Below, piece after piece: positions 45,530-55,707 of a stretch of DNA of 64,000 bases (the first letter of the stretch is position 1; each line of letters begins with the position of its first letter). Under the pieces are notes generated by a model. It made no database searches. It was not told the origin of the DNA and saw only the letters and a program-made list of their open reading frames with translations. A program made the translations under genes and the position numbers. The DNA is from Cranoglanis bouderius (taxonomy: Eukaryota > Chordata > Actinopteri > Siluriformes > Cranoglanididae), in assembly GCA_023630585.1 (NCBI GenBank), contig CM042552.1, positions 20,177,569-20,241,568 on the forward strand, written 5' to 3'.

Positions 45530-47808
45530 TGTTAGGTCGCGCTACGAGCATGACTACAATTCCCAGCAGGCACAGCAGCCTACAAATATGGCCGCCACGG
45601 ACTACACTCCCCATAGCACTCCCTCACTCATAAAAATTTGGAATATCTTCGTACAGCCAAACGGTTAAACCCCTGCCAAGCCCGTTGGTCCCTTTTCTTC
45701 ACCCGGTTCCAGTTCACCCTGTCATACCGTCCGGGCCACAAAAATCACAAAGCAGATGCCCTATCACGTATACACACTGATGAGCATACTCAGGAGAACC
45801 CCGATCCCATTCTGCCTTCCTCCTGTTTCTTTGGGGCCATCCAGTGGGAACTGGACCATTTGATAACCTGTATCCCTCGCAACCAAATCCCAGCTGCTTG
45901 TCCACCTACTAAACTCTTCATTACACCGGCCCATCGCAAGCAGCTCATAACCTGGGCTCACACGGCACCGGGCACGGGTCACCCTGGTATTCAACGCACC
46001 TACCACCTGTTAGAACCCAAGTACTGGTGGCCTGACATGCTACGTGAGATACAACATGCCGTTAAATCATGCACTGTTTGTGCCCAAGCCAAAGTCCCCA
46101 AAGCACTCCCAGTCGGCAAGCTCATGCCACTTTCCACACCTCAACGACCCTTGTCACATCTCACTGTTGACTTCATCACCGATCTTCCCAATTCACTGGG
46201 TAACACCACCATATTCGTCATTATTGATCAATTCTCCAAGTCTCTACGTCTCATCCCTCTCTCTGGCCTCCCATCTGCCTTCTATTCAGCCGAACTTTTG
46301 TTCAACCATGTTTTCCACTATTTTGGCATCCCAGAGGATATAGTAAGTGACCGGGGCCCACAATTTACCTCACAAGTCTGGTCTAGCTTCATGGAGAAAC
46401 TGGGAGTTAATGTTAGCCTAACCTCTGGCTACCACCCCGAATCTAACGGCCAAGCGGAACGCGCGAATCAAGAAATAGGACGCATGCTACGCTCCTTCTG
46501 CAGTCAAAACTCGTCAGACTGGGCTCGCTTCCTACCTTTGGCAGAATATGCCCAAAATTCACTCCGTCACTCAGCCACTCACCTCACACCGTTCCAGTGC
46601 ACCCTGGGGTATCAACCTCCTCTATTCCCTTGGAACGCCACTGCCACGGATGCTCCCGCAGTTAATGAGTGGTTCGAGCGGAGTGAACAGGTATGGGCAA
46701 CCACTCATCGACGGCTACAGCTAGCGGCTCACCAAGCCAAAACTCAGGCAGACCGTCGCCGTCAGGACACACCCAGATATCAACCGGGAGATCGGGTATG
46801 GCTATCTACCAGGAACCTCAAACCCGTGCATCCATGCAAAAAACTCTGCCCCCGATACACGGGCCCATTCAAAATCATTAAACAAATCAACAAAGTGACA
46901 TATAAACTGGCTCTTCCACAGCACTGGCGCATAGCACCATCATTTCACGTTTCACTGCTCAAACCCGTTAATGCAGGTATCCTGGCTACCAATCACCCTC
47001 AGGAAACCCCGCCACCTCCGCTGGAGGTCAGCGGACAACCAGCTTATCAGGTAAACCGCATCCTCAAATCCCGTCGCCGCCAGGGCAAACTTCAGTATCT
47101 CATAGACTGGGAAGGATACGGCCCAGAGGAACAAAGCTGGGTCCCAGCACAGGATATTCTTGACCCTCAACTAATCCAAGAATTTCACCACCTTCACCCG
47201 GAATATCCATGCCCTCGACCCAGAGGCCGACCCAGGCAAGGTAATCCTCCCAGAGTGAGCCCTTCAGGGGGGGGCTCTGTTAGGTCGCGCTACGAGCGTG
47301 ACTACAATTCCCAGCAGGCACAGCAGCCTACAAATATGGCTGCCATGGACTACACTCCCCATAGCACTCCCTCACTCCCACGCTCACAATCACCCGCCTT
47401 CTGATGACACACACCTGTAGGCAATCTCAAGTTCAATATATAAGGACTATCGTTTTAAACTTCCGGCGTGAAGTATTTGTGCTATCTTTGTATCTGACAT
47501 TTACCAAGCCTTTATTCTCTGACGGATTATCTCTGGTTTACGAACTTTGCTTGTGTTTAACGGATTTTGGATTATTGTCTCTGCCCTTGGACTGTCTATT
47601 TTGGTTTATGGAACTTTTGCTACGTTTGTGGATTTTGTCTGTTGCTCTGCCTCTGATTACACTGTTTGCCCGTGATACTGAACGCTGCCTGTTTGTTGAC
47701 CATTCTTCTGCCTCACGTTTTGGAACTGTTTATATTTATCTTTATAATATAAATAAAGTATCGAAAGTACTCTGCACTTGCATCCAGTCAACTGTGCACA
47801 TCATAACA
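45530..47808 (+). mobile_element. Ty3/gypsy chromovirus, internally deleted, with 5-bp target repeats
   Basis: The insertion lies between direct repeats CATAC (45,525-45,529 and 47,809-47,813). The 3' LTR is whole (47,278-47,808, TGTTAGG...TAACA, 531 bp), preceded by a purine-rich tract with a G-run (about 47,267-47,274). Of the 5' LTR only about the first 100 bp (45,530-45,629) remain, fused directly to the end of pol. The rest of the LTR, the leader, gag, protease, reverse transcriptase and most of RNase H are missing. The 100 bp common to both LTRs show about three differences, so the insertion is not brand-new. With no 5' promoter or reverse transcriptase it cannot move by itself. Confidence 0.9.
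45638..47404 (+). CDS. Retrotransposon pol remnant: RNase H tail, integrase, chromodomain
   Basis: An uninterrupted 588-codon frame. Residues 1-44 are the end of RNase H (LSYRPGHKNHKADALSR). The integrase zinc finger is complete: H108, H115, C145 and C148, a classic HX6HX29CX2C. The catalytic core has D178 (LTVDF), D238 (VSDRGPQF) and E274 (SNGQAER), the D,D,E triad. A chromodomain follows at about 468-518 (YQVNRILKSR, YLIDWEGYG, SWVPAQDI), placing it with vertebrate chromoviruses. The last 42 or so codons run into the 3' LTR, as the stop at 47,402-47,404 lies 124 bp inside it. The start codon is only the first ATG after the deletion join; the natural protein is a longer Gag-Pol. An intact integrase frame in a dead element may reflect youth or chance. 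Confidence 0.9.
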   Translation: MEYLRTAKRLNPCQARWSLFFTRFQFTLSYRPGHKNHKADALSRIHTDEHTQENPDPILPSSCFFGAIQWELDHLITCIPRNQIPAACPPTKLFITPAHRKQLITWAHTAPGTGHPGIQRTYHLLEPKYWWPDMLREIQHAVKSCTVCAQAKVPKALPVGKLMPLSTPQRPLSHLTVDFITDLPNSLGNTTIFVIIDQFSKSLRLIPLSGLPSAFYSAELLFNHVFHYFGIPEDIVSDRGPQFTSQVWSSFMEKLGVNVSLTSGYHPESNGQAERANQEIGRMLRSFCSQNSSDWARFLPLAEYAQNSLRHSATHLTPFQCTLGYQPPLFPWNATATDAPAVNEWFERSEQVWATTHRRLQLAAHQAKTQADRRRQDTPRYQPGDRVWLSTRNLKPVHPCKKLCPRYTGPFKIIKQINKVTYKLALPQHWRIAPSFHVSLLKPVNAGILATNHPQETPPPPLEVSGQPAYQVNRILKSRRRQGKLQYLIDWEGYGPEEQSWVPAQDILDPQLIQEFHHLHPEYPCPRPRGRPRQGNPPRVSPSGGGSVRSRYERDYNSQQAQQPTNMAAMDYTPHSTPSLPRSQSPAF

Positions 47809-47813
47809 CATAC

Positions 47814-48776
47814 ATGGTTAATCAGTGGAACATTTTATTCCAGATGCACACAGCATGAGTTTTTATAGATCATTTAGATATAAATATTTTTTAGCATTAA
47901 TAAGCTTGTGCGTTTACTGATTCTGCCAGGAGATGGCCGCAGATCACCGATCCTACCGTTCACCTTCAAAACCTTCAAATCACCAACCTCTCCTCATTAC
48001 TGATAACTGCATTACTTGATTCCCATGATGAGAGTGAATCTGGTGATCAGGATTGTGTAATCTTATCTCACACGTCACATACATTTTAACTACATTTATT
48101 GTAACATTTCACAAAAGAAGACAGGATACATGTGAAAATCAGTTTACTAGTGTAATTAATGGCGACAGTCAAAAAGGAAGGCACAACTGCAAACCCAAAA
48201 ACCTTGGCAAGCCTTTTGAAAGGGCTAGGCTAATAGCTAAAGAACGAACTATAGGTCAAACACAAAATATAATAAGATAGGATAAGTCTTAGTAACTATG
48301 AGGACAAGTGATCCATCTCACTAATTCACTGAACCTTTAGATACATACAAATCAAGTCAAATTAACTAGTTAATAAGGAAAATGTTTCCAGGTTACAGGA
48401 AACATAGTTTTACATTAGCAACTATAGGAACTGTTAGTTTGATCATTTTTGAATTCTGAATTCTAACTAATGCTTTTTATTGCCATTATTATTTTATGTT
48501 TGTGTAGCAGTAGGACTCTGGACTTGAGTAAGGTGGATTTGTAGGTTTGACCACACATGACTGAGACCAACTGCTGCCAAAGACATCCTTGTAATTGTCT
48601 TATCTGATCACAATGTGATTTCCTCATAGTTACATTTAAAGTGTATTAACGTTGAAAAAAAGTCTACATCTTTGGCTAATCAATTATACTGTAACCAATG
48701 TAACGCAGTGTAAAGTACTTCATAAAGATTGAATATTACACCCATTTAAAAACGCAAACACTCGATCTGGAAGTCT
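47814..48776. other. 3' flank of IFI44-like E; candidate poly(A) signal at 48,476-48,481
   Basis: On the minus strand AATAAA occurs at 48,481-48,476, about 300 bp beyond the stop of gene E, a plausible cleavage signal. The rest is AT-rich, with no exon recognised. Confidence 0.4.
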
Positions 48777-51507
48777 TTACTCATGTTGGCCACCAGAACT
48801 AGAGCATTTTTTCTTCATTGCGTCAGCGGCGATGTTCACGATCTGATCAAGTGCCTTGAGAACCAGAACATCTATGTCATTGTCTGTGTCAATCTCTTCA
48901 TGGTAGTTCTTCACAGGGAAGATGTGATTCATGGGAATACCCAGCCGATTACTACACTCTTGCATCTGGAAAAATACAAACATATATCAACTGATGAAAA
49001 ATGAAAAAGCCAGTGGTGGCCTTTCCCAGAGCGTTTCACTCAGTTTTTCACTTTATCACAATATTTTTTTTTTTCTGTCAATGATGATTTCTTTTACAGT
49101 CACTAAAATTCTAGATATTAACTGGTTAAATTTGTGGTAAAACAAAAATAATTCCACGTACTTGCTCATTATGCCAGACAGTCTAGTGTGACCGTCTAAC
49201 AGTTTAATATATTTAACCAATTAATTACCTTTTCTTTGATTTTCTTGCTGGTGTAGATCTTCCTTAAGTCTTTATTAACCAGTGTGCATGCTAAATCTGG
49301 TCGTGTCATGATGATTACTTGTGGCATCCCTGGATAATATGATAAATAATTTACAAACGATCTATGCAATATGAACAACAATCTACACGAGTGTCATTTT
49401 AAAGAGCAAAATTTTCTTTTAACAGGGAAGATTATAGTCTATAATAACCAGCCATACTCAGTTTTGTAGCCTCATGGCGGATGTATTTCAACTTATTAAT
49501 GACTTCTTCGTTCATCAGTGATATTTTGTCTGCTGCTATAACATTGACCAGGCAGAAGGTTTGTTCTTCGAGTGTTGGGTTTTTCCTGTAGCCATGGTCA
49601 TTTGGAGACACCGCTGACAAAGGATTAAACTACACACATATAAGAAAAAATAATGAGGCCTACAACTTGCATAGTCATAGTGTCTAGGCTGACAATGTCA
49701 GAAGTAATTGTTAGTTGAGTTAGTTGTGATCCTAGGATATTATTCTCACTTTGTACCCTTCCTGAATAAACCCCTGGACAGCTGTGGTAATGTCCTGTTT
49801 TTGGACACCCTCATTATCTTCAAGTCCCATGACATCATTGAAGACAAAAGGCAAATGGGAACCATCCTTTCTTTCAGTGTAATGGGTTGTGTACTGTAAG
49901 ACAAGTTCAAATGTATTATGTAGCATAATCTGTTCCAGTATTCCCTACTGTGTCTGATTATTTGCTGTTGTCGATCCCTGGTATCCCAAGTTGTAAATGA
50001 TGTGCTAAAAATGATTAAATACTTACGGTGTTTGTGAAGCTACTTTCAGATCCTGTAGCAACCAGAGCCTCACAGGTGATTCGTCCTTGGAAAGCATTGT
50101 TGACCGAGTTTATAAAACTGGACTTTCCTGCTCCGACTGCACCAACAAGCAGAATCCTGACATACGGAGCTTTTAGACTGCTGATATTAAAGTTCCTCAG
50201 TTTCTGTTCAATTTCACCCTTTTCTCTAGCAACAACAAAAAGAAATTTGAAAATGTCAAAGCATGACATTTTGAGAGTACAGATGAGTTTTCATAATAAT
50301 TTAAGTTGTGAAAAATTCCAAGCCTTGTCATTCTCGTCATTTTTGTGTTTGAACTTTTGTGTGTTTTCTTGGTTTGTTCTTGGAATTATCCTCTGGCCCG
50401 TTTACACTGTGATTTCCCATGTTCTGACTATAGCCTGGTTACCGATTTTCATCTGGAGTCTGATTTGTGTTGTGTATATGTTACACAGGAGTTGAGAAAG
50501 CTAAAATTGCCTATGTTATGTTTGTTTATCAGTCAAGGTAATACGCTTTTCTTAAATAAAAGTTAAAGAACTTACTCCCAAGGCATCATCCTCCATGGCC
50601 TATCAAATTCTGAAAGACAGTCATCCAAAACATGCATTAATTTATAGATGCAATATCGTTACTGTATGTTTCTAAATAAATTCAACAACACAAGAAATGA
50701 TTATATGCAGGACAAATAAAAGTGTCTGTGCAGTCAGTAATGATACCCAGCTTTTATTCTCTGTCGGTCTATCCTTATTTTCTCATCAGATTTACTTATT
50801 ATTAGTCTGATATTAGTGTTTGATATTAGTGCCTTTAATTTAAAAAAAATAAAAAATTATTGTGACTGTGGGGTTCTACCGCTAAACCGTTCATGTGAAT
50901 GCATGAATTCATGTATAGTAAGTGTTTTTACTACAATGTCAGCCATTTGATAACTTGCCAAATGCCATTCCCAAAACAAAAAAATTCAGCATGACATATT
51001 GAGCAGTGGTGGCTCAACGGTTAAGGCTCTGGGTTACTGATCAGCATTGCCAAGCTGCCACTGTTGGGCCCTTGAGCAAGGCCCTTAACCCTTTCTGCTC
51101 CAGGGGTGCTGTATCATGGATGACCTTGCGCTCTGACCCCAGCTTCCTAACAAGCTGGGATATTCAAAGAAAAGAATTTCACTGTGCTGTAATGTATATG
51201 TCACAAATGAAGTATATGTGCTGCTGGGGTTACAACTGCTGGGGTTAGTCAGTGTTATTGGACTGACCCAAATTCATGCAAGTAAAATGCGAATACTACA
51301 AGCTCAAATTGTCAAAAAAAACCCACTAAACAATTACACAAAGGCTATATGAATTACTAAAAGTAATTTTTACAATGACTTTGCTCTCTTACCTGGTTCA
51401 CCTCGTGGAGGTCTATTTTCTGCTTGTGAGGGCCGAGAATGAGTTACATTTTCTGCTTGTGAGGGCTTGGGCTTTGGTACATCTGAACTGGACACTGATC
51501 CTCCCAT
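48777..51507 (-). CDS. ifi44-like: Interferon-induced protein 44-like GTPase, complete (E)
   Basis: Seven coding exons on the minus strand: 51,507-51,393; 50,609-50,576; 50,225-50,027; 49,893-49,750; 49,629-49,458; 49,329-49,229; 48,965-48,777. Lengths 115, 34, 199, 144, 172, 101 and 189 sum to 954 bp, giving 317 residues and a stop, with GT-AG at every junction and consistent phase. Residues 1-38 are a Pro/Ser-rich tail starting MGGSVS, an N-myristoylation-type motif, with PSQAEN twice. FDRPWR follows at 40-45. The P-loop GAVGAGKSS is at 78-86, the G3 motif DVMG at 136-139 and the G4 position TRPD at 230-233, where other copies have THVD or THID. The C terminus holds FPVKNYHEEIDTDND. IFI44 proteins are cytosolic GTP-binding interferon-response proteins. 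This form has the HSR1-type G domain but no TLDc region, unlike mammalian IFI44. It is the only intact member here. ifi44 and ifi44l cannot be told apart by inspection. Confidence 0.92.
51003..51205 (+). repeat. SINE (same core as 4,478)
   Basis: GTGGCTCAACGGTTAAGG gives an A-box-like head and AAGCTGCCACTGTTGGGCCC the shared core; it ends AGAATTTCACTGTGCTGTAA. The B-box segment is shortened. It lies within intron 1 of gene E. Confidence 0.7.
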
Positions 51508-52084
51508 TTTATCCAGCGAAATAAATCCTGTTGAAAAATCCTGATGAAAATAATTAAAATGAACTCTATTAATTATATATTAAATTATGTATCATTAATG
51601 ACAGACTAAAAAAGAAAAGCAGTGCATGTTTTCTTTTCTTTGCAGAGGTATATCAGAGGTATATCTCTCCTTTTAGGATGATTATGTTGAACATGGTGAT
51701 AAGTGAACAGTGAACATGATAAGACTGAGAGATATTGTTTTAATATACAATATAGTAATTCCATATTGCACTATATATCTGGTGACATTTTAAAATTTTA
51801 TTAAATTTAAAAAAATAAGTAAATTACAATTTAATTTTTCATTTAATTCAACCGAAAAGTCACAATGTAGTTCGATTCAAAGTCACACAGTCATAGAGAC
51901 GTATACATGCCTATTTTTACATAAATAAACTTTACAATGTTCAAACATGCAAGAAAACGGGCAAACGAAGTACAATTGGAAATAAATATAGATATCTTCC
52001 TGTAAACAATGAATAACACAATATTTAAGAAACACTGATATAATATTGTTATATTTAGTAAATCTGTATTTCATATGTACTCAC

Positions 52085-52137
52085 CGCTTATGGTCAGGTC
52101 TACTTTTAGTGCAGCTTTCAGTATTCCTAGTTTTATA
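52085..52137 (-). promoter_or_regulatory. TATA box and candidate first non-coding exon of gene E
   Basis: On the minus strand TATAAAA occurs at 52,137-52,131. About 45 bp downstream is a donor (AAGCG then GTGAGTAC) at 52,085/52,084. The matching acceptor is near 51,540 (TTTTCATCAG then GATTTTTC), about 30 bp before the start codon. Transcription would start near 52,105. Fragments A1 and A2 keep the same acceptor sequence (TTCATCAG then GATTTTTCAA). Confidence 0.55.
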
Positions 52138-52264
52138 CCATCAGTTCTCTCCTCCTTCTCTGACATGTCTTTCATTCTCTGACTTACATAAAAGGTGGGC
52201 CTATCCACTGGAATGTTGTTTGTTTTGTTTTGTTTTTTAAATTTAATCTGACATTATGTCAATG

Positions 52265-52274
52265 GAAAGTGAAA
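52265..52274. promoter_or_regulatory. ISRE upstream of IFI44-like E
   Basis: GGAAAGTGAAAG contains a perfect GAAANNGAAA site about 130 bp upstream of the TATA box and 760 bp upstream of the start codon. A near-match on the other strand (CTTTCATTCTCT near 52,171) lies closer. This is the arrangement expected of an interferon-stimulated gene. Confidence 0.75.
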
Positions 52275-53412
52275 GAATGTTCATTCAAGTGGTGCGTAAA
52301 ATATTATCATTAATAAAGCTGGTATGATTATATGGTCTGGTATGTTACTAGTCTGTAATAGCCTATATACAGTGGATATAAAAAGTCTACACACCCCTGA
52401 TAAAATATATGATGTAAAAAAAAAAAAAAAAAAAAAATGAATGAAACTGAGTTAAACCGCGTCAGAACTTTTTTCACCTTTATTGTGAAATTGCAACCTA
52501 TAAAAATCAAGTGACAAACACCCAGAAATGTTTTAGGGAGAAAAACAAAAAACTTCCAATACCCAGCTTGCATAAGTGTGCACACCCTTTTATAACTGGG
52601 AATTTGGCAGTGTTCAATATACACCAGTCAGATTCAAACTCACGTATGACATTACTGATTGTGTAAATGTATAAGTTTACTTTTATAGGCTCACAATGAG
52701 AATAAACGGATTTAAAATTTATAACTCCAACATATTTCATGTAATTTCATTTACAATAAATTATTTTATTACATATTAATAAATAAATATCAATTTGTGA
52801 CAATATATTAGGACAGGAGTAATGCCACTGCATGAACATCTGTGCCACTTGCAAAGAACCGCAAAGCAACACATACAGTTTGTGGTACAGTAAGAGCATG
52901 GCTTCAGAGCGTCAGATCTGTGATTTCTTACCCAGAATAAAAGCTGCTCTGGAACAGGTTATCCGTGTAGCACAAGTTACCATGGTGGTGAAACCCATTA
53001 AAAACCAGTCCATCTTGTTGAAACCAAAAGAAAAACAGGGTGTGCTCAATCTAAACTCAAACTTACATGGGTATCCACCTAAACTGGTTCCGTGTTCCTG
53101 TGTAAGTTGTTACAATAAAAAAAAAAAAACGTGTTAATATAAATTTAAAGGCAATGATACTACGCCACTACGCCACTATACCATCCACAGATTACAATGT
53201 TTTAAACATTTTGTCTACATTTGTAAGGGTTGAATAGTTTGTAAAGAGGACTTACTATGTGCTTCTTATGAACAATGTGCCCTTCAGCCATGTCCCTGAT
53301 TTTTTTTAACCCTTCCTGAATTGGTTATTTTGATTTTCCAAATCAAAACTGAAAATTCACAGTTTGAATCTATTCTTAGATAATCTGATACATAACTGTT
53401 CAGAGACTAATA

Positions 53413-54606
53413 CAGCTGCAAGATCCAAATTATTCAACCCCCATTGCAAATCAGGTTATTGTCAAAATTTACAGATTTTCAGCTGTTTGCAATGAACAAA
53501 TCAAATCAACACAATGAATGCTTCAAGTGGTTTCCCCAAATTCAACTGAAAATGCAACTTATGACTTCTCCACTTTCAAAATTATTCATCCCCCTGAATA
53601 GAATCCCTCACAACAGCACAAATATGCAAAACAGGTGTTGTCTCAAGCACACTTGATGCAACTAATCAAGGGCTTCATTAATTGCACAAGGTGCGCTTGA
53701 GCTGGATCACATGAAATACCTGAACTGGCTAGGGGAAGAAAATGCATGAAATACCTGGACGGGGCAGAAAAACGAAGCTATCAACGGCTGCAACCAGATT
53801 TGTGAGAAGGCAGGTTGTGAAAAACTATGGAGTGACTGCAAAAGACCTGCAGCAAGACTTGGTGACAACAGGCACTGAGGTTTCAGTGAGCACAGTATGG
53901 TGCGTATTAAACGCAGAAGGTTTCCATGCCAGAACTCCAAGACGTACACCAATTCTGACCCAAAAGCACAAGAAAAGTCGGCTCAAAATCATATAAATAA
54001 GCCACAGAAGTTTTGGGATTCTGTTCTATGGAGCGATGAAACAAAACTGGAACTTTTCAGCACGATGGATCAGCGGTATGTCTGGAGAAAGAAGAATGAA
54101 GAAAGAACACTCTGTCCACAGTCAAGCATGGTGGTGGCTTGGTGATGCTCTGGGGCTGCTTTGCATCCTCTGGCACAGGAAACCTGCAATGTGTGGAAGG
54201 CGAGATGGATTCATTGAAGTATCAGGAAATCCTAGGAGAAAACTTCATGCCGTCTGTTAGGAAGCTGAAGCTTGGGCGTCATCCACTGGACCTTCCAACA
54301 GGACAATGATCCCAAGCATACCTCAAATTCCACCAAGGCTTGGTTGCAGACGAAGTTCTGGAAGATTCTACAGGGCCATCACAGTCACCTGACTTTTTGA
54401 TTTGAAGAAGTCGGTTGCAGCACACAAACCCAAGAATATTACTGAACTGTTGAATTTGGGGAAACCACTTGAAGCATTCATTGTGTTGAACTATTTCAAT
54501 TGCTTTTGTTTGATTTGTTCAGTGCAAACAGCTGAAAGTCTGTAATTTTTTTAAATAAACCTGACATACCTTTGCTATGGGGTTTGAATAATTTTAATTG
54601 CAACTG
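53413..54606 (+). mobile_element. Tc1-like transposon, inactive, copy 3
   Basis: The same element as at 1,065-2,251, with TA at both ends (53,411-53,412 and 54,607-54,608). The transposase is broken into frames at 53,742-53,996 and 53,897-54,145. The latter keeps FWDSVLWSDETKLELF and DQRYVWRKK in one frame, slightly better preserved than copy 1. A short sequence near the right end (TGACATACCTTTGCTATGGG) differs from copy 1. Confidence 0.88.
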
Positions 54607-55082
54607 TATTTGGTTTGGCAAGCAGCAGGTATGCTTTATCTCACAAGGCAGAGTCGGTCTGTTTAACTTATCTCTTAGTCACTAATGCTGTTTATGTTAT
54701 AGCGATACTTTCGAGAACCAAGCAAATACTTTAAGGTATCTCATCCTAGCTACACAGATGAGTCTTGACTATAAGTGTGCTTTGAATCCCTCTGTTGAGT
54801 TCTATTCCTGTTGCCCAGTTTCTATAACTAGTGTAAAAAATTGTTGACAATAAGCTACCTAATATCAAAAGCCCACATGACTCCCTCCTATTTTCAAACC
54901 AAGCTTAAACCAATAAACAATTAAATATGACATATAAGTAAGCAAGTTATGTGCAAGTTAAGTGCATATTTCAATGAAGTATTGAAACTAGATGAACCAG
55001 TGGCAATATTTCTTAGAAAATACTGTGATCAGTAGTTTGAAAGCAAATATTTGTTTATAGATTTTGATTAATTTGAAGGCCC

Positions 55083-55707
55083 TGAGGTTACAGGGAGAAG
55101 AGGTAAAGAAGGTGCAGGATTTTAAGTACTTGGGTCAACAGTCCGGAGCAATGGGGAATGTGGAAAAGAGGTGAAGAAGCGTGTGCAGGCAGGTTGGAAT
55201 GGGTGGAGACAAGTGTCAGGTCTGTTGTGTGATAAAAGAGTACCAGCAAGAATGGAAGGAAAGGTGTACAGGACAGTAGTGAGACCAGCGATGTTGTATG
55301 GTTTGGAGACAGTTGCACTGAGTAAAAGACAGGAGGAAGAGTTAGAGGTAGCAGAGCTGAAGATGTTGAGGTTCTCTTTGGGAGTGACGAGGATGGATAG
55401 GATCAGGGATGAGTACATCAGAGGGACAGCACATGTGAGATGTTTTGGAGACAAAGTTAGAGAGGCCAGGTTGAGATGGTTTGGACATGTTCAGAGGAGG
55501 GAGAGTGAATATATCAGTAAAAGGATGCTGAGGTTAGAGCTGCCAGGCAGGAGGCCGAGAGGAAGACCAAAGAGGAGGTTTATGGATGTAGTGAAGGAGG
55601 ACATGAAGGTAGTCGGTCTGATAGAAGAGGATGCAGGGGATAGGGCTAGATGGAGGCAGATGATTCGCTGTGGCGACCCCTGAAGGGAACAGCCGAAAGG
55701 AAAAGAA
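55083..55707 (+). mobile_element. RTE-type LINE tail, copy 3
   Basis: 625 bp, the same length as copy 1, with both 17-bp target repeats kept (55,066-55,082 and 55,708-55,724). The frame from 55,171 encodes 170 codons ending RWRQMIRCGDP. Confidence 0.88.

Noticed and set aside
48777..51507. GIMAP/AIG1-type GTPase as the identity of the array
   Set aside because: The P-loop is similar, but the FDxPWR lead-in, the DxMGLE region and the C-terminal FPVKNYHEE block fit IFI44-like proteins, and no AIG1 conserved box is seen.
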